Shown: positions 1-11,876, counted from the stretch's first letter. The stretch: DNA of 64,000 nucleotides from Physcia stellaris (GCA_018902385.1 JABSSW010000008.1:62001-126000); one strand, 5' to 3'. Notes: generated by a model not told the origin, from the letters alone. Translations and numbers: made by a program.

Positions 1-118
1 GATTAGGGTTCAACAATCGCATGTGACGATGTGCTGCCAACAAATATTTCTTGGACTTGGATTTTTGGGCTCTAACGTTCGCCTCAACCAATATCCCTAA
101 TACTATCGGCAGTAAACC

Positions 119-1256
119 ATGGCGGACAAAGTCAAGGAAGTTGCCAAAGAGGAGGCTGATCGCATCAAATCACTCGCAGTAGAAGCAGCACGCTCTGCAG
201 CCTACCTTTACCCTCTACGTGTATGTTCCTCCCATGACTGCTCCGAGACCATCCTCTTCCGCAGAAGATCCTTGTACTCACTTGTGGAATAACCTCTGAC
301 CCTTTTGCTTCTAGGGTATCGCATATTTTCTATCACACCGAGACCTATGGCGTCCAATGACCTCCAGGCTCGCGCCCACGGTCTCTCTAGGCCTGGGAGT
401 CACGACCTTCATGTTTGTCTTTACGTATTTGCCGCAAGCTGCAGGTATGTTCCCACGAGGCTCTCTTCCCCGTTCGTGATTGCTCTGAGTAAGCCCGAGA
501 GACCTCATACTTGCATCAAGCTTTGAGGACAAACGCGTAAACCCAATACTCGCGCAAGAACCGAAATGCTGACTCTGGTATCCTCTTCTTACAGTCATGG
601 CATTCACCAGCGGTCCCTTGGCTGCTATTAGCGCTGCTCTTCTCGTCCTCAGCGAGAGCTCCACCCTCATGACGATCCTTAGCAAGACTTTCCTCATTGA
701 AGATGCCCTGGTTGACACGTTTGACGGAGTACTGGTCTCCCAAAATACAACGAATCTCGTCTCGGGAGGACGGCAGATCAAGTCAGGTGGTGACTCTATT
801 GCGAAGCTTGGGAAGCTTGTCAAGAAGCCGTTTGCCAAATTCACCCCCAAGGCGTTGATCAGATACGTGATGTACCTACCTCTCAACTTTATACCGGTGG
901 TGGGGACCGTTATCTTCGTGATATTGCAAGGAAAGAGAGCAGGACCCGCCGCTCATTCGAGATACTACCAATTGAAGGAGTGGAACAGTCATCAACGGCA
1001 GAAACATATCGAGGAGTATAGGGGCGCATACACCAGGTTAGTGATTTAGCACCTTCAAGGATTCTTGCTGATTCTGACACTTGATAGCTTCGGTATTGCC
1101 GCTGTCTTACTAGAGCTGATCCCAATCGCCTCCATCTTTTTCGCTTTCACGAATACTGTGGGCGCCGCACTGTGGGCAGCCGACATTGAAAAAGGCAACG
1201 TAACTAACGAGGGAACGGCACCGCGCTTGAGGGAACAAGCGAAGAAGGCCGAATAG
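119..1256 (+). CDS. Rrt8/EI24-like membrane protein
   Basis: Four exons (about 119-220, 315-444, 595-1036, 1088-1256) join in frame across GT-AG introns and give a protein of about 280 residues. The third exon carries the family pattern LSKTFLIEDALVDTFDGVLV, then a basic segment, a hydrophobic stretch around PLNFIPVVGTVIFVI, a YYQLKEW motif and RRGAYT-like residues split by the last intron. The end contains a further hydrophobic stretch and GAALWAADIEK. This order matches the fungal EI24-domain family that includes yeast Rrt8 (called outer spore wall protein, and found on lipid droplets). Known for the family: an integral membrane or lipid-droplet protein linked to spore wall formation; biochemical activity is not established. 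The start was chosen because it is the first ATG giving a charged amphipathic N-terminus (MADKVKEVAKEEADRIK). Function here is by family resemblance only. Confidence 0.8.
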
Positions 1257-2252
1257 ATACCATGGGCGCTGGTACTATACTTTGTGCATTGCACACGCGG
1301 GCATTCTGAATAAGTCAACCTGTCTGTTATAGGCTGTTGAATTGAGTTTGCATCCTAGTTCTAGCTGCGAATTCCCGCAGAAGGTGATTATAATAAGGCT
1401 AGACTATTGACAGTGGAGAGCTGCTGAAGCTGACAGGAGATTGCTCATCGGGCTTGAGCAATGAATTATGCCTAAGCACGAAAAGCAAAGCCAATAGGAG
1501 CCCAGTGGGACTTCACGAGTTTCAGGCATCTTCGAGCCATTCGTCTTCGCACCCACGTGATACCAATATCTTCGAATTACCACCTCTCACTGAGCGACAT
1601 TTGACCATGTTTGGACCTTGATGATAGAGTAAGCTCGTTCGGAGCATTTCCCTCAAGGAGCTGCTAGTCGCCTATATCACGTGATTGATCGTGAACAAGG
1701 CAGATCATGATTGGGGATGGCATTCTCGTTCGGTATCATCGAGGTTGTACCTGCTTTCGATGAAGAGAGTAAGCGCCGCACATGGCTAGCAACGTGAAGC
1801 AGGCGGCTGCTTGCACTCACTTCCCTTCTCTTCAGTCACGTGTTGTGTAACCCTCATTAGACGAGTATCAATCACGGACCGAGGTCAAGGCCTGAACCGG
1901 TCTCGCCTGTCGAGGTAGGAAGGCACAACAATGACTGTCGCGCCTTCCGTTTATTACTTTACTCTACCTCATTTCTGAAACCCTCCTCCCCTATCCAATA
2001 TCTGAACTCCTACCATTGTCACTCGTTGTTCACTCACGCTCTTTACCAGCAACTGTCAAGCTCCCAGTCATTCATTAAGCCTTCACGGCAATTCCCAGTC
2101 TACTTGAGGTCTTCCAAGCCTTGATCCGTATAAGTAAGTTTGAAGCCTGCGAAACTCCTTTGTCCCGACCCAACAGCATCTTTACCGGTGATAAACATCT
2201 CTTACATCCTGGAAACTTGAACTGATATGGACTCATTGCTTGCAGGCCGACA
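1257..2252. promoter_or_regulatory. Intergenic region with three CACGTG boxes
   Basis: No coding frame is convincing in this 1 kb. It contains three perfect CACGTG palindromes at about 1554, 1678 and 1837, in contexts CCCACGTGAT, ATCACGTGAT and GTCACGTGTT. CACGTG is bound by fungal bHLH factors (Cbf1/Pho4/SREBP type). A GTAAGT at about 2133 and a TTGCAG at about 2246, just before the next start codon, suggest a 5' UTR intron of the downstream gene. Regulatory use is inferred. Confidence 0.4.
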
Positions 2253-4832
2253 ATGAAACCCAACATTCTTTCTACAGTCGGGGCCCTGGTCTTGTTGTTT
2301 GCTCTCTCAGCACTGCCAATCTGTAGCGCTCGACCGCGCTCCCATCTTCATCATCGCAATGATCGTCTCCCTCGCATTGCCCGTGCCACTCCAGTCGACT
2401 CCGGAAGTAGCTTGGTTGATGACGGTTCCGATAGCTTGTGTGGTGAGCTTCCCGATTCGCTGCAATACGAAGCGGAATCCTACTAACAGCGTGTAGATCC
2501 TAACAACGTCCTGGCCCACGCAGTCGCTGGAATCCCTCTCGAAGAAGGGCCCTGCTCCCCGAATCCTCCTGCAAATACCTCTAGTGTAATCTTCGCTGGC
2601 CCAACCATAAGCCCTTCGCCAAGCTCTATAGGGACAGCCACGCTCAAGGATCGCGAACAAGCTCCTCGCTGGACTTGGGGACATAATCCGCATCGCGTAC
2701 AAGCCGTGCACACAGTTGTACATAGCGTCACTGCGACTGCGTGGATAAGCACTACGACTAGTGAGTTTGTTCTAGAATGATGAAGGTGAATCATACTTAC
2801 CAAGTCACAGCTGCACCAGCCCACAATATCTCCGTCAAACCAATCGCACAATCTTCTACATTTACGGTTGATGCTCTGGCAGCTTCTGCTTCGAGTGTTG
2901 TGGTTGGATTCGATGGCAGCTATCAGTCTTTTGTGCTTCTCCCAGGCTTTGACGGGTCTTCGTCAACATCTTCTTCCGCGAGCAGCACGTCAAACTCACT
3001 CTGTCCATCTGGAAATGGCACATCATACACATCCAAGGCCAATGACAAGTACAAGATCATCTGCGATGTCGACTACTTTAGCCGCGATCTACCGTTTCAG
3101 CTGGCCAACACCTTCGCTGATTGTGTCTCGGCCTGCGATGCTTATAATACTAAGGCTGGCAGTATCCAATGCATCGCAGCTCTCTTCCTCCCTAGCCGTG
3201 TCGGTGATACAGATGACTGTTATCTCAAGTATTCGATTGATAATCCTTCTGCAGCAACAGTGGCAATTGAAGGTGCTCTACTTGTAGCGAGCAGCACATC
3301 GTCGGCTACATCAACCAGCAAGACGTCTACCACAAGCAGTAGGTCCTCCACCAGCACCTCTTCAACAACATCGGCAACTACAGTTGCAGGTTCCCAGCCA
3401 AGTGTCACATACGCTTCGGGCAACTCGGTCATTGTGCCGAAAACTTCGTCTACCAAGCTGCATGGACCAAGTGTCAATACCCCAAGCAAACAATATGTAA
3501 AGGTTCCCAAGCCGCTGACGCAGTCATTGCTTACCCTGTCTACGTCCCTGCTCACTGTTGGGGTTAATGGCGACCTGTCTACCAATTATGACATCTCCAT
3601 CAACTCTGGTTACCTAGATGTCAATACCACAACCCAGTCATACTTGTCCTCCTTGTCAACTACCCCACATCTCTCTCGCGATGGAGGCCGTGGTGGCTAC
3701 CTAAATGGTCAACATTTGTTCATCTTCTGCGATACCGGCTCCTATTCCGCTACAACTGCCGATGCGAATGGCAACTTCCTGGGCTTTACCTCGAGCTCAG
3801 TCGCAATCGATGTAGGTATGAATGGTCTTAGCGGAAAGCCTTTGAACATTCAGGATGGCATTGGAGCATGGAGCGATAATGCTGGACGCCAACGGAGCTT
3901 CTCACCTTTGACTCGAGGAGAAGAAGCTTACAACCAAGTTATGCAGGGCATGGGCCAGCGTTATGCGATCTGGCCGGAATCTGCCATCATCCCTTTGGAT
4001 GCAACTTCAGCACTTATTTACGCACCCATCGTCTATGACAATGTCAATCAGAACACCAAAGCCGCTGTCTTTACCTACACTGGTGCGACACTCCTCAAGA
4101 TAACAGCGGGCGGCCAGGGTGGACCAACCGCAACACGCATCAATAAGAAGATCTTCGACCAAGGTGAAGTTGAATGGGGATGTGCAGGTGGGATTCGCTC
4201 CTGGGGTGCTTCAGGCATTGGTGGTGATGATGGGAGTGTGTACGTCTTTGGCAATGTTAATGGTGGCATATTGCTCGCTCGAACTTCTCCAAGTAATGTC
4301 GCTGACCGCAATTCGGTAAGTGATCGCCTTAATCCTGAAACTTGGCTTACTCTTCTAGTACGAATACTGGAACGGCAAATCTTGGACCAGTGGACAGCAG
4401 TCATCCACCTCCAAAGCGTACTTCATCGATGGACCGATCATGGATATCGATGTCTTTTATTCCCCTCGTCATTTAACATTCATCGCCGTCTACCTCACAA
4501 TTTACGCCGATAGCACGTTCTACTATCGCTATCTCGAAGCAGATCAAGCAATCCTACCTCCATTTGCACCTGGTGGAGACAAGAATAGCGACTACGTGGA
4601 GAACATCCTCAAATATACCTGGTCCGACCAGCAAATTCTCTACAAGGCCGCGACTGGCTTGAGTGGGAAGTACATATATTCTGGGGGTCTACACGCTGGC
4701 TACTTCGGCTCTAATGACATTACTAACGGCGGTTCGAAGATGTTGCTCAGCTGGACGGCGCCGACCGGTCTGGACCCTTCAACGCTTGAGAGTGAGTACC
4801 AGATCGTCACTGCAGAAGTCGACTTGGCCTAG
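2253..4832 (+). CDS. Secreted PAN/apple-like plus propeller-like protein
   Basis: Four exons (2253-2442, 2497-2760, 2811-4315, 4359-4832) join in frame. The protein starts with a signal peptide (MKPNILSTVGALVLLFALSA, cleavage after ICSA likely). The first half has a Ser-rich stretch, then a cysteine-bearing segment (IICDVDYF, DCVSACDAYN, QCIAALF, DCYLKYS) with the spacing of PAN/apple-like domains, then a Ser/Thr linker that is likely O-glycosylated. The C-terminal half of about 430 residues contains RDGGRGGYLNGQHLFIFCD, WPESAIIPLD and VYVFGNVNGGILLAR, which reads like a beta-propeller of a fungal secreted family related to DUF4185-type or glycosidase-like proteins. I cannot name a substrate. 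The role is probably extracellular carbohydrate binding or processing. The gene is convergent with the next gene. Confidence 0.75.
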
Positions 4833-5483
4833 TGCCCAACTACAGCATTGCTCCCACTGGCTTCTTTGCGGCCACGTATCCCTTGCCGCTCATGGATCTT
4901 CTGGATATATCCTGAGGATATAGTTCCAGACCGGTCGGCTTATTGATGTTTATCTTTTCCCCTGATGATGCGTGAGCGCCTATAGCAGCCTCTAGATCTG
5001 GCCTTACGCTGTTTATATGTTCTTGGCTGCTAGCGGGGTGTAACGACGGAGAGAAACTTGCATGGATTAGATGCCTTGGTTCGATAACAGCTAGCTGGCT
5101 CTGGTAGCTTATGGTCCTTGACTCTTTCCTTTTACATAGCAAGCCTTTTATGCCGAGGACTCCCCAAGTGGTTCGTGGGAATTGTTGTATAATACTGATA
5201 TGAATACCATTCAATAGATTTGAGATGAATGATAGACGATGCAGATTTAGCCGTACTTCTTGATGAGTAGGTGTTTCTTCGCCGCTATGCTGGTTATCCG
5301 CAGGTTTACTTGCGAGATGATGCTGATGTGAGGGAGAGCTGGTGGGCTGGATCTTTGGTTTTGTTGCTGAACTAGTGCCTTGTCCATTCGGGTTGTCGGC
5401 GACTTTTGGAAGCTCTGCTCTCGCCAGCTAGTCCTAGTCCATTTACCAATCCAGCTTTTGGATACATTTTCGTTTTTCTTCAT
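4833..5483. other. Convergent 3' intergenic region
   Basis: The 650 bp separate the 3' ends of two convergent genes. Short frames are present on both strands, but none has a recognisable domain or good intron structure. I see nothing else in it. Confidence 0.5.
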
Positions 5484-6831
5484 CTAGGGAAACGGCTTCT
5501 CCCAACCTGATTTCTCAAGAGCCCACCGGACAGCCGCCGTAACATCCGGGACAATCGCCTTGGGTTCATAATCCGGTTTGCCCTCCTTATACACGCCCGT
5601 CCGGACGAGGATCGATTCCCAGCCCGTGCCCACGGGGCTCCGATACCGATTCGCACCGCAGATATCCGACGCCGGGTTATCGCCCACCATAAACACCCTC
5701 CTCAACCGCGCCTCTCCACCCCCCAACCCCAGCAAAGCCCGCCGATGCCCCTCCAACCTCCCCTCCGCAAACGCAAACGTCTCGCAACTCGGCTTCCCGA
5801 ACACCCGTCTCCGGAACTCCCATCCCTTCTCGGGCCTCTTGTTCCCCACGACCGCGTCGTAGACGCCGCACAGCGCGTGCTGGAAGCCCCCCTGGCCGAG
5901 CCGCGGCAGCGCGTGCGCGCTCGCCCACCACAGGTCTGGGTTCGAGAAGTAGAGCTCCGGCTGCCCGTCCGTTTGCCAGCCCCAGTTCGGGTATCTCGGG
6001 TCGCCCGCTTTGGGGGAACGCGTGCCGAGGACCCCGGCGCGGGAGAGGAGTAGGTCGATGACGATTTGGATGTCCAGCGCCCAGTCGCGCGGGTCGTGGA
6101 AGATGAGGATTGCGGCGATGCGGAGTGGGGAGGGGGGAGGGGGCGCGCGTGGGGGGTGTAGTGGGTATGGTTGGCGAAGGGCCAGAGGGTTGGGTGGGCG
6201 GTTAGGAGGTCTGCGGGGGTGAGGACGCGGGTGAAGCCGTAGCTTTTGCGGGGGGTTAGTGAGGGTTTTTCGATCCGGGGTTGTGGAGGAAGGTGGGGCG
6301 GGGGGATTCGCTCACCCTTCGGCAACATCCCGACATTCATTTCCTTCTCCGCCGAGCACGAGGATATTTTCGTCTTTCAATCTCGGTAGGGTCTCGGTTC
6401 CTTCCACTAGCTGCGCGAACGGGGTGTGGCTTTGCACGAACATGTCCACGTCGAGAGGGACGTCGAGGTGTCGGCTGAGATCGGCTACGCGCTGCGCTTC
6501 GCTCTTGCCCCCGCCGTTGGTGAGGAGGATGAATGGGATGCGGTGGGCTTGGAGGTAGCGGAGGGAGGAGGTGGCGCCGGGAAGAGGGGTGGAGCTGCGG
6601 AGGAGGACGCCATCGATGCTGGAGGTGTTAGCTAGTAAAGCCTTGGGGTTAATGGAAGACTTACTCGAAAGCAAAGGCGAAGTTGGGAATAGAGGATGTT
6701 GATTGGGTGGTGGTGAGAAACGATCTTGCTGAAGTCAATTTGCTCAATCCGCCTGTGTTAATGGGCCTGGTCGATGCGTGGATAGCAGTGACAGATCGAA
6801 GACATCGTTTTGTCGTCAACAGCGCTGCCAT
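5484..6831 (-). CDS. HAD hydrolase, CECR5/HDHD5-like, mitochondrial; apparent frameshift
   Basis: Starts at the ATG at 6831 with a basic, Ser/Thr-rich leader (MAALLTTKRCLRSV and on to SARSFL) typical of mitochondrial import. An intron with GTAAGT at about 6667 ends in CTCCAG and rebuilds HAD motif I as FAFDIDGVLL with the two catalytic aspartates. Motif II is seen as PFILLTNGGG. A second intron lies near 6247-6319 (GTGAGC...CTAAC...AAAAG). The C-terminal part holds FHDPRDWALDIQ, the conserved YFSNPDLWWAS and motif IV as VFMVGDNPASDICGAN. This is the eukaryotic CECR5/yeast YKR070W subfamily; the substrate is not known. The frame changes by one step inside C/G-rich DNA around 6121-6158, with no GT-AG pair to explain it; the protein reads on correctly on both sides. 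Either a homopolymer sequencing error or a recent lesion. The gene is divergent from the F-box gene. Confidence 0.85.
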
Positions 6832-7008
6832 TGACACATTGAGGCTTGCTACCTTAGAACGAAGAGTGCTGTGAAAGATGGAAAGTTCCGTTTAAGACAT
6901 GACGCTAGCGACGCTAGCTTATCGATAAGAATCTCAGCAATGACGCGGATTTTTCATCTCTTCGACATCTCGAACTTGGACTTTCTTTCACCTAAAAGCT
7001 CGTCCATA
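6832..7008. promoter_or_regulatory. Shared divergent promoter region
   Basis: Only about 177 bp separate the start codons of the HAD hydrolase (minus) and the F-box protein (plus), if the ATG at 7009 is the start. Regulatory elements of the two genes must overlap here. No specific box was recognised. Confidence 0.4.
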
Positions 7009-8314
7009 ATGCCAAAAGCTACTCTTAAGTCGGCGTCAAAGGCCACTCTCAGGCCGGCCGCGCAACCAAAAAACCGAAGTTATACACCGTCTCTGCCACT
7101 CGAGATCATCGAAATCATCCTCTCCCACATTCCGCGATCATACTGTTCGCAGCCTACCCTACACGCCTGTACCCTCGTCTCTCGCGCTTGGTACTCAGCT
7201 TCCGTCGCTCGTCTTTATGAGAAACCTATTATCATCGGGAAGAACTACGATCTGTTCGTAAGATCAGTGTGCCCATCCATCAATGCCAACATACGAAAGA
7301 ACGGTCTTGCGGAGCTTGTTAGGACGTTGGATCTCAGTAGACTGGTCCACCATGGTAGCAAGAGCTTAACTGCAAGGCTACTGGGAAGAGTAAAAATTGG
7401 CATCGAAGTCTTTGTTGCTCCGCAAGCATCCTTTGGGTTCGTGCGACTGCCATCTCATCCTCAGTTCTATTCACTCGCTGACTCTTCATAGGATCAACGC
7501 CTTGTCCGCTCTAGCAAAGTGTTCTCGACTACGACGGCTTGATATGTCTCTGGTCTCAGTAGCTTTCAGCACGTCGGAGTTGGCTCACTCACTCCGAAAG
7601 CTAACGAATCTGGACACCCTACTCTTCCCACGAGCAGGGAACGAGAATCATGAACGCCTATCTAGCTGCTGGCCAGAATGCTTAAAGACCTGTATAATCA
7701 CTGGAGGATTGATGAGTAGATATTACACCAGTTATCAGTCCCCGACAGATCCTGGCTGTACGTTCCCAAAACGCCGACCTCACAACCTCACCCGCCTTAC
7801 GATAGGCAATTGCGATAAGCTTCGTCCCTTGGATATCGAGTCAATAATCTTTAATCTGCCTAATCTGGATCACTTGGAGATCAAAGCGCCCATGTCCCAG
7901 CTTCAAGAGACACCAATGGAATACCACTTCCTCTCACTGGCGAATTTTCGGCATCTCAAAATCCCTGTGAACTATATTTCACCTTCGATTTTTCGCTGCG
8001 GAACGTTGCACCCTCATCCAGACGGTCCTGGAAAGTCTTTCGTCTTAGACACTTTGGAATTAGACTGTGTCGAGCCTCGAGGGTCAAGAGCGGAACAAAT
8101 AGACGTTGATACGATATGGGATGCAGTTGCCGAAGGTGCTTTAACTAATCTGCGAAGGTTGAAGCTTCATCGAAAATTCATCCCCTCATCGATTCCGGAA
8201 GTAATTGCAGATGCCACAGCACTCGATCAGTTGTTGAAGACGCTGGCTTCGGAAGACGGGGAAAAGGGAAGGTTCAAGGAGGAGGATGCAGGAGTGTGGA
8301 TATTTGGTGAATAA
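7009..8314 (+). CDS. F-box protein
   Basis: Two exons join across an intron at about 7437-7491 (GTTCGT...TTCATAG), restoring the frame FGINALSALAKCSRLRRLDM. The N-terminus is short and basic (MPKATLKSASKATLRPAAQP). The F-box follows at residues about 25-70: SLPLEIIEIILSHIPRS, then CTLVSRAWYSASVARLYEKP, with the usual Leu-Pro-x-Glu-Ile-x-x-x-Ile-Leu pattern. The C-terminal 300 residues contain leucine-spaced segments (LRRLDMSLV, LRKLTNLDTLLFP, NLTRLTIGNC, NLPNLDHLEI) typical of degenerate LRR substrate receptors. Known for the family: SCF ubiquitin ligase adaptor binding Skp1. The substrate is unknown. The reading frame is open further upstream to 6871, but an ATG at 7009 just before the basic leader leaves room for a promoter, so it was preferred. 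Confidence 0.8.
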
Positions 8315-8430
8315 ATATAGGGACTAAAGCCCTCCAATCAGATTTCCGCGGCTCAATATTTCCAATTAATAAGTCCCAAATCCTGATATGCCACTATTAC
8401 ATGCAGGACACTTTTCGCCAACGCAACTCG

Positions 8431-9571
8431 ATGTCTACGATGTGGATGAACTTCTTATTAATATCTACAACGCTTCTGTGGCTCTCGTTCTACAACAGTA
8501 GTGTCATTTCCTTCACACCGGATTCTCGATCTTCGCTTCATAGCTTTAATTCTACCGTATCCATCTCCAGCGCAACGGGTCTTCACATTGAACCTAATGC
8601 ACATTGTACTGACGAATCATCTTGGCTTGCCAGGCGGCAACGGCCACCTTCGCAATACTTACAGCCTTGCTTGAGTGCGTCTTTGAAGATGCTTCGGGAC
8701 TTGGAGAGCCATGGCACCTACGTTGAACATGAGTTTCTTCCCCCGGGGTTTCAGCCACTCACAACGCTTCCTCATATTCGTCTACCATTGAGGTATACAG
8801 CACGTAAGTTTTTTTAATACTCAATTACAATTCTTCGGCGATGATGGAATGTCTGGCAGTCGTAAGCTTCATAGAAACGTTACGATTAGCTCTCCCCGTG
8901 ATTCATCGAAGGTAGAGTCTACTGGAGCGCCGATTTGTGCGGACATAGTCGACACTTCCAATTCATAGAGACACATACCCGAGGACATAATCAACAGTTT
9001 CGTCTTCAAAACAGCATGGAACATAGATTGGCCGACTTCAAAATCAATCATTCTATCAACAATACCATTCTTTTTCTCGCCTTTTGACGTCCAAGGACTA
9101 CCAAAGGCTGATTCTGACCGAATAAGTCTCATCTCCCTTATTCTTCCGAGGCACTCGCTGATGAGATCTTTTCCGAAAACAGTTGAAGATCGACGGCTTT
9201 GCACATTCGCGATAGCAATGATCGGATCATTGAGACCGGGAGAACCATTGCCCAATCAACCCATCCATCCTCTTGGCTTGAGGGATCGAGCTACCATTGC
9301 TGAGTTCACCATCAATCCGGGTTGGGCGGAAAGATTATGGAATGTCTGTATGCTTTCACCATATGGTTCCCAGGCATATGGTGAACCTGCATTTGGCTGG
9401 GCGCAGGCGGGTAAGCAGACGCCATTTCTATTAAGCAGCCAACCGACAACCTAAACTGACTTGAATATCAAACTCAGGCAGATACGGCAACATTGGTGTT
9501 TTTATGATGGCGACCTGGTCAGAAATAGACGAGCGGATACCGAGAGCTATCAACCCAGGAACGATTGAGTG
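8431..9571 (+). CDS. Putative small secreted protein (uncertain model)
   Basis: The first exon begins with a hydrophobic leader (MNFLLISTTLLWLSFYNSSV) that resembles a signal peptide. A GTAAGT follows at about 8803. The best evidence is at the 3' end: a frame with RRLCTFAIAMIGSL and LWNVCMLSPYGSQAYGEP joins across an intron (GTAAGC at about 9410 to CTCAG at about 9478) to GRYGNIGVFMMATWSEID. This pattern, two cysteines about 45 residues apart and a C-terminal Gly-rich GNIGVF strand, is common among fungal small secreted proteins. The middle (8860-9100) is unclear: the plus frame has an interruption and the minus strand is also open from 9255 to 8869. It may be one gene with another intron, two degenerate tandem genes, or a pseudogene. 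Confidence 0.4.
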
Positions 9572-9780
9572 AGCCCGCAGTTGACATATTCACATCCACC
9601 TTTCCTCCGTCGACGTTTGCGTCCATGACGGGCTACGTTGTCGGCTTGAGGACATTGCGGCTCAACGGAAGTCGCATGCGTTTTGCGCTCTAAGACAAGG
9701 ACGAATGGATCTCCTTGCGACATGCGTCATGCAGAGCTTTAATATCCGGACGCGCACGGCGACAGGTTTCAATCAACTGT

Positions 9781-11274
9781 ATGGTGTTCAGAATGCATAT
9801 CCGAAAGCTATCATGCTTTTATAGTGTGCTTACTTTGATCATTTCCACCCAAGCAGCAGCTGTTCCCGGACCAAGTTTGTTACTTAATCCGAAGCCTTCA
9901 GATCTTGGCACTAATCCTTTATTAAATAGCAGCAGCAATCATAGGTAAACTGACACTGCCTATTGAGTAACACTATCCCTAACATGAAGATAGCTTACAG
10001 CGACCTCCACGCAGACCTTTCCCTTGGTACATTCATGGCACCTCTTTGATGCTTGACTTTGTTTCCTACGGGCAAGACGTCGACGACGAAGATCTCATCT
10101 CCTGCTATCAGGAAGCTAGGCGTTATATTGACAACGTTGTCCAAGACCATGGCGATGGACCCATACCTCCGTCGGTTCAACTTCACTGGGCCCACGAATC
10201 CGCCGCTTTAACCCTTCATCATTCCTCCCGCATGACCTACGACAACCTTTCCAGTGTCATCTTAGGCATTGAAGTTTTTCAGCTCACATATGGTTATTTC
10301 GAGACCAATTTTGAGATAGTCGATCGTACAAGGGGCCAAATTGGATCTGGCGAAATCCGCTTCATTGGGCATCCTACACTCAGTCAGCCGGGCAACTTAA
10401 CCTCCCCACGCTCCCCATCGTAAATCTCTCGACCAGCTCTAACAATACAACTGTCTCCGACCCTCCGACCCCTCCTTTTCTCTGGCCTATACCAAGACAA
10501 CCTGTCCTTTTTCTTAACTTCAGATCCTTTGGCCGCGCTGTTGAACAAGCCGATATCTTAAGGTGCTATTTGAATGCTGCGAATGAAATACGCCAACAGA
10601 TTGAAGTTCATGGCGACATACCGATCCCTCGTCAGGCTATCTTGCACTGGAGTCATGGTTCCGCCAGCGTTACCGTATCGCGCAGGCCCATGCTGACGTA
10701 CGGTGTGGTGGCAGACGTACTTGGTGGGCTTGTGGCATTCCAGGATCACTTCGGTTTTACGGAGGCCTTTTGTACCATCTTGCAAGACGGCACCATGAAT
10801 CTGGGATCTGTCACAGTGCTCTCCAGGGCGCCGCGGAGCGAGCAGGCCGAGAGCGTTACTTCCCCTTTCCAGATCGACCAAGTCACCAATATTTCCACTT
10901 CCCTTGGTACTCCTCACGACCCAACGACTATCCGTGTCCGCGATACACCAATCACTATCACCTTTTCCGCATTTGGCCGCTCCGTGCCTAGCGAAGACTT
11001 TCTCATTGTTATGAATCAGATTACCTTTCGTGTCATCGATGAGCTCGTGAAGGGCGGCAGAGACCATCTGATTGGGGAGAAAGATCTGGAGTGGAAGTGG
11101 CATCGGGCGTTGATGGTAGTGAATACATATGAGCATATGACGTGGGGAATGCTGGGGACGGTGTTGGAGGGAATTACAGCATTTGGTATGAAGAACGGGT
11201 GGCTGAGCTGTGATTTTCATGCCGCACAGGATAGTTTGGGAGGGATTGGGAATGGGTTTCTCACCCTTCTTTAA
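9781..11274 (+). CDS. Secreted protein with three internal repeats
   Basis: The start gives a signal peptide (MVFRMHIRKLSCFYSVLTLI then STQAAA). An intron at 9945-9993 (GTAAAC...GATAG) joins in frame to LQRPPRRPFPWYIHG. The mature protein is built from three related units of about 110 residues: unit 1 from MLDFVSYGQDVDDEDL, unit 2 from FLNFRSFGRAVEQADI, unit 3 from TITFSAFGRSVPSEDF. Each unit shares an aromatic-Gly strand, an acidic helix start, a His/Trp segment (LHWAHESAALTL, LHWSHGSASVTV, KWHRALMVVNTY), a MTYDNL/LTYGVV/MTWGML segment and a GxxAF/GxxVF helix. I do not recognise the family. Units 1 and 2 lie in different frames; an intron 10420-10526 would join them but would remove the first strand of unit 2, so a one-base change near 10380-10420 is an alternative. 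The role could be as a surface or effector-like protein, but that is a guess. Confidence 0.6.
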
Positions 11275-11462
11275 TCAGCTCCAGAGGAAGTGGCGAGGAG
11301 TACGAAGCTGGTTAAGACCAAGATATGTGAGTTTATTTGAGTTTTGTCCCGACCACCATAGAACCCAATCTGCGGAGCCTGGCTGGAGTCGACTTTTTGA
11401 AGCGATTATCATATCTCATATACACTTGACCAACGTCCCGCATCTCCGAACAAGGAGAATAT

Positions 11463-11575
11463 CCCCTCCACAGCCCTGTGAATACCGGATCCTGCAGTGG
11501 GCCGCCTCTCACAACAAAATTTCGCAATATTGATACGCCACTCTGAAGAAAGAAAATCAAACGCCCAACTCCCAA
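11463..11575. repeat. Dispersed 110-bp repeat, copy A
   Basis: Copy A of a repeat seen three times in this window (also about 24914 and 31779), all in the same orientation. Shared features in order: CCCTCCACAGCCC, a short variable AT segment, GTCTGCAGTGGG or a close variant, CCGCCTCTC, ACAAA, TTCTCAATA-like, and a purine-rich AAAGAAA tail followed by CAAACGCC. It lies about 300 bp beyond the 3' end of a broken minus-strand ORF. Confidence 0.7.
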
Positions 11576-11876
11576 TTCTTGACGCCTAACGCCAAACGGC
11601 ATCAACAAAGAAATGCTATCTAAAGAAGAATGTGGAAAGCAAAACGATAAATCGTTTGTCCACATTCGTGAGATGTAGGACAGCAGAGCGATGGATCGCC
11701 TGTCGATTCAACTAACCCACCATATCCTCCTCCTCATCAAGATTTTCATCTTGAGTAGGGGCGGGCAGGGGAATCTCATGAGGTTCGTGCTCAGGATAAA
11801 GGGGCGGGGAGGACTGACGCGTGGGAGGCTGCTCGATGGCTAACCTGCCCACAGTCTGCCTCTGGACACGGGCGGC

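Noticed and set aside
1-20. TTAGGG at the very start
   Set aside because: Only one telomere-like unit; not an array.
5677-6340. Long Arg/Gly/Pro-rich frames on both strands over the HAD gene
   Set aside because: Shadow frames of GC-rich coding DNA; the HAD reading fits known motifs.
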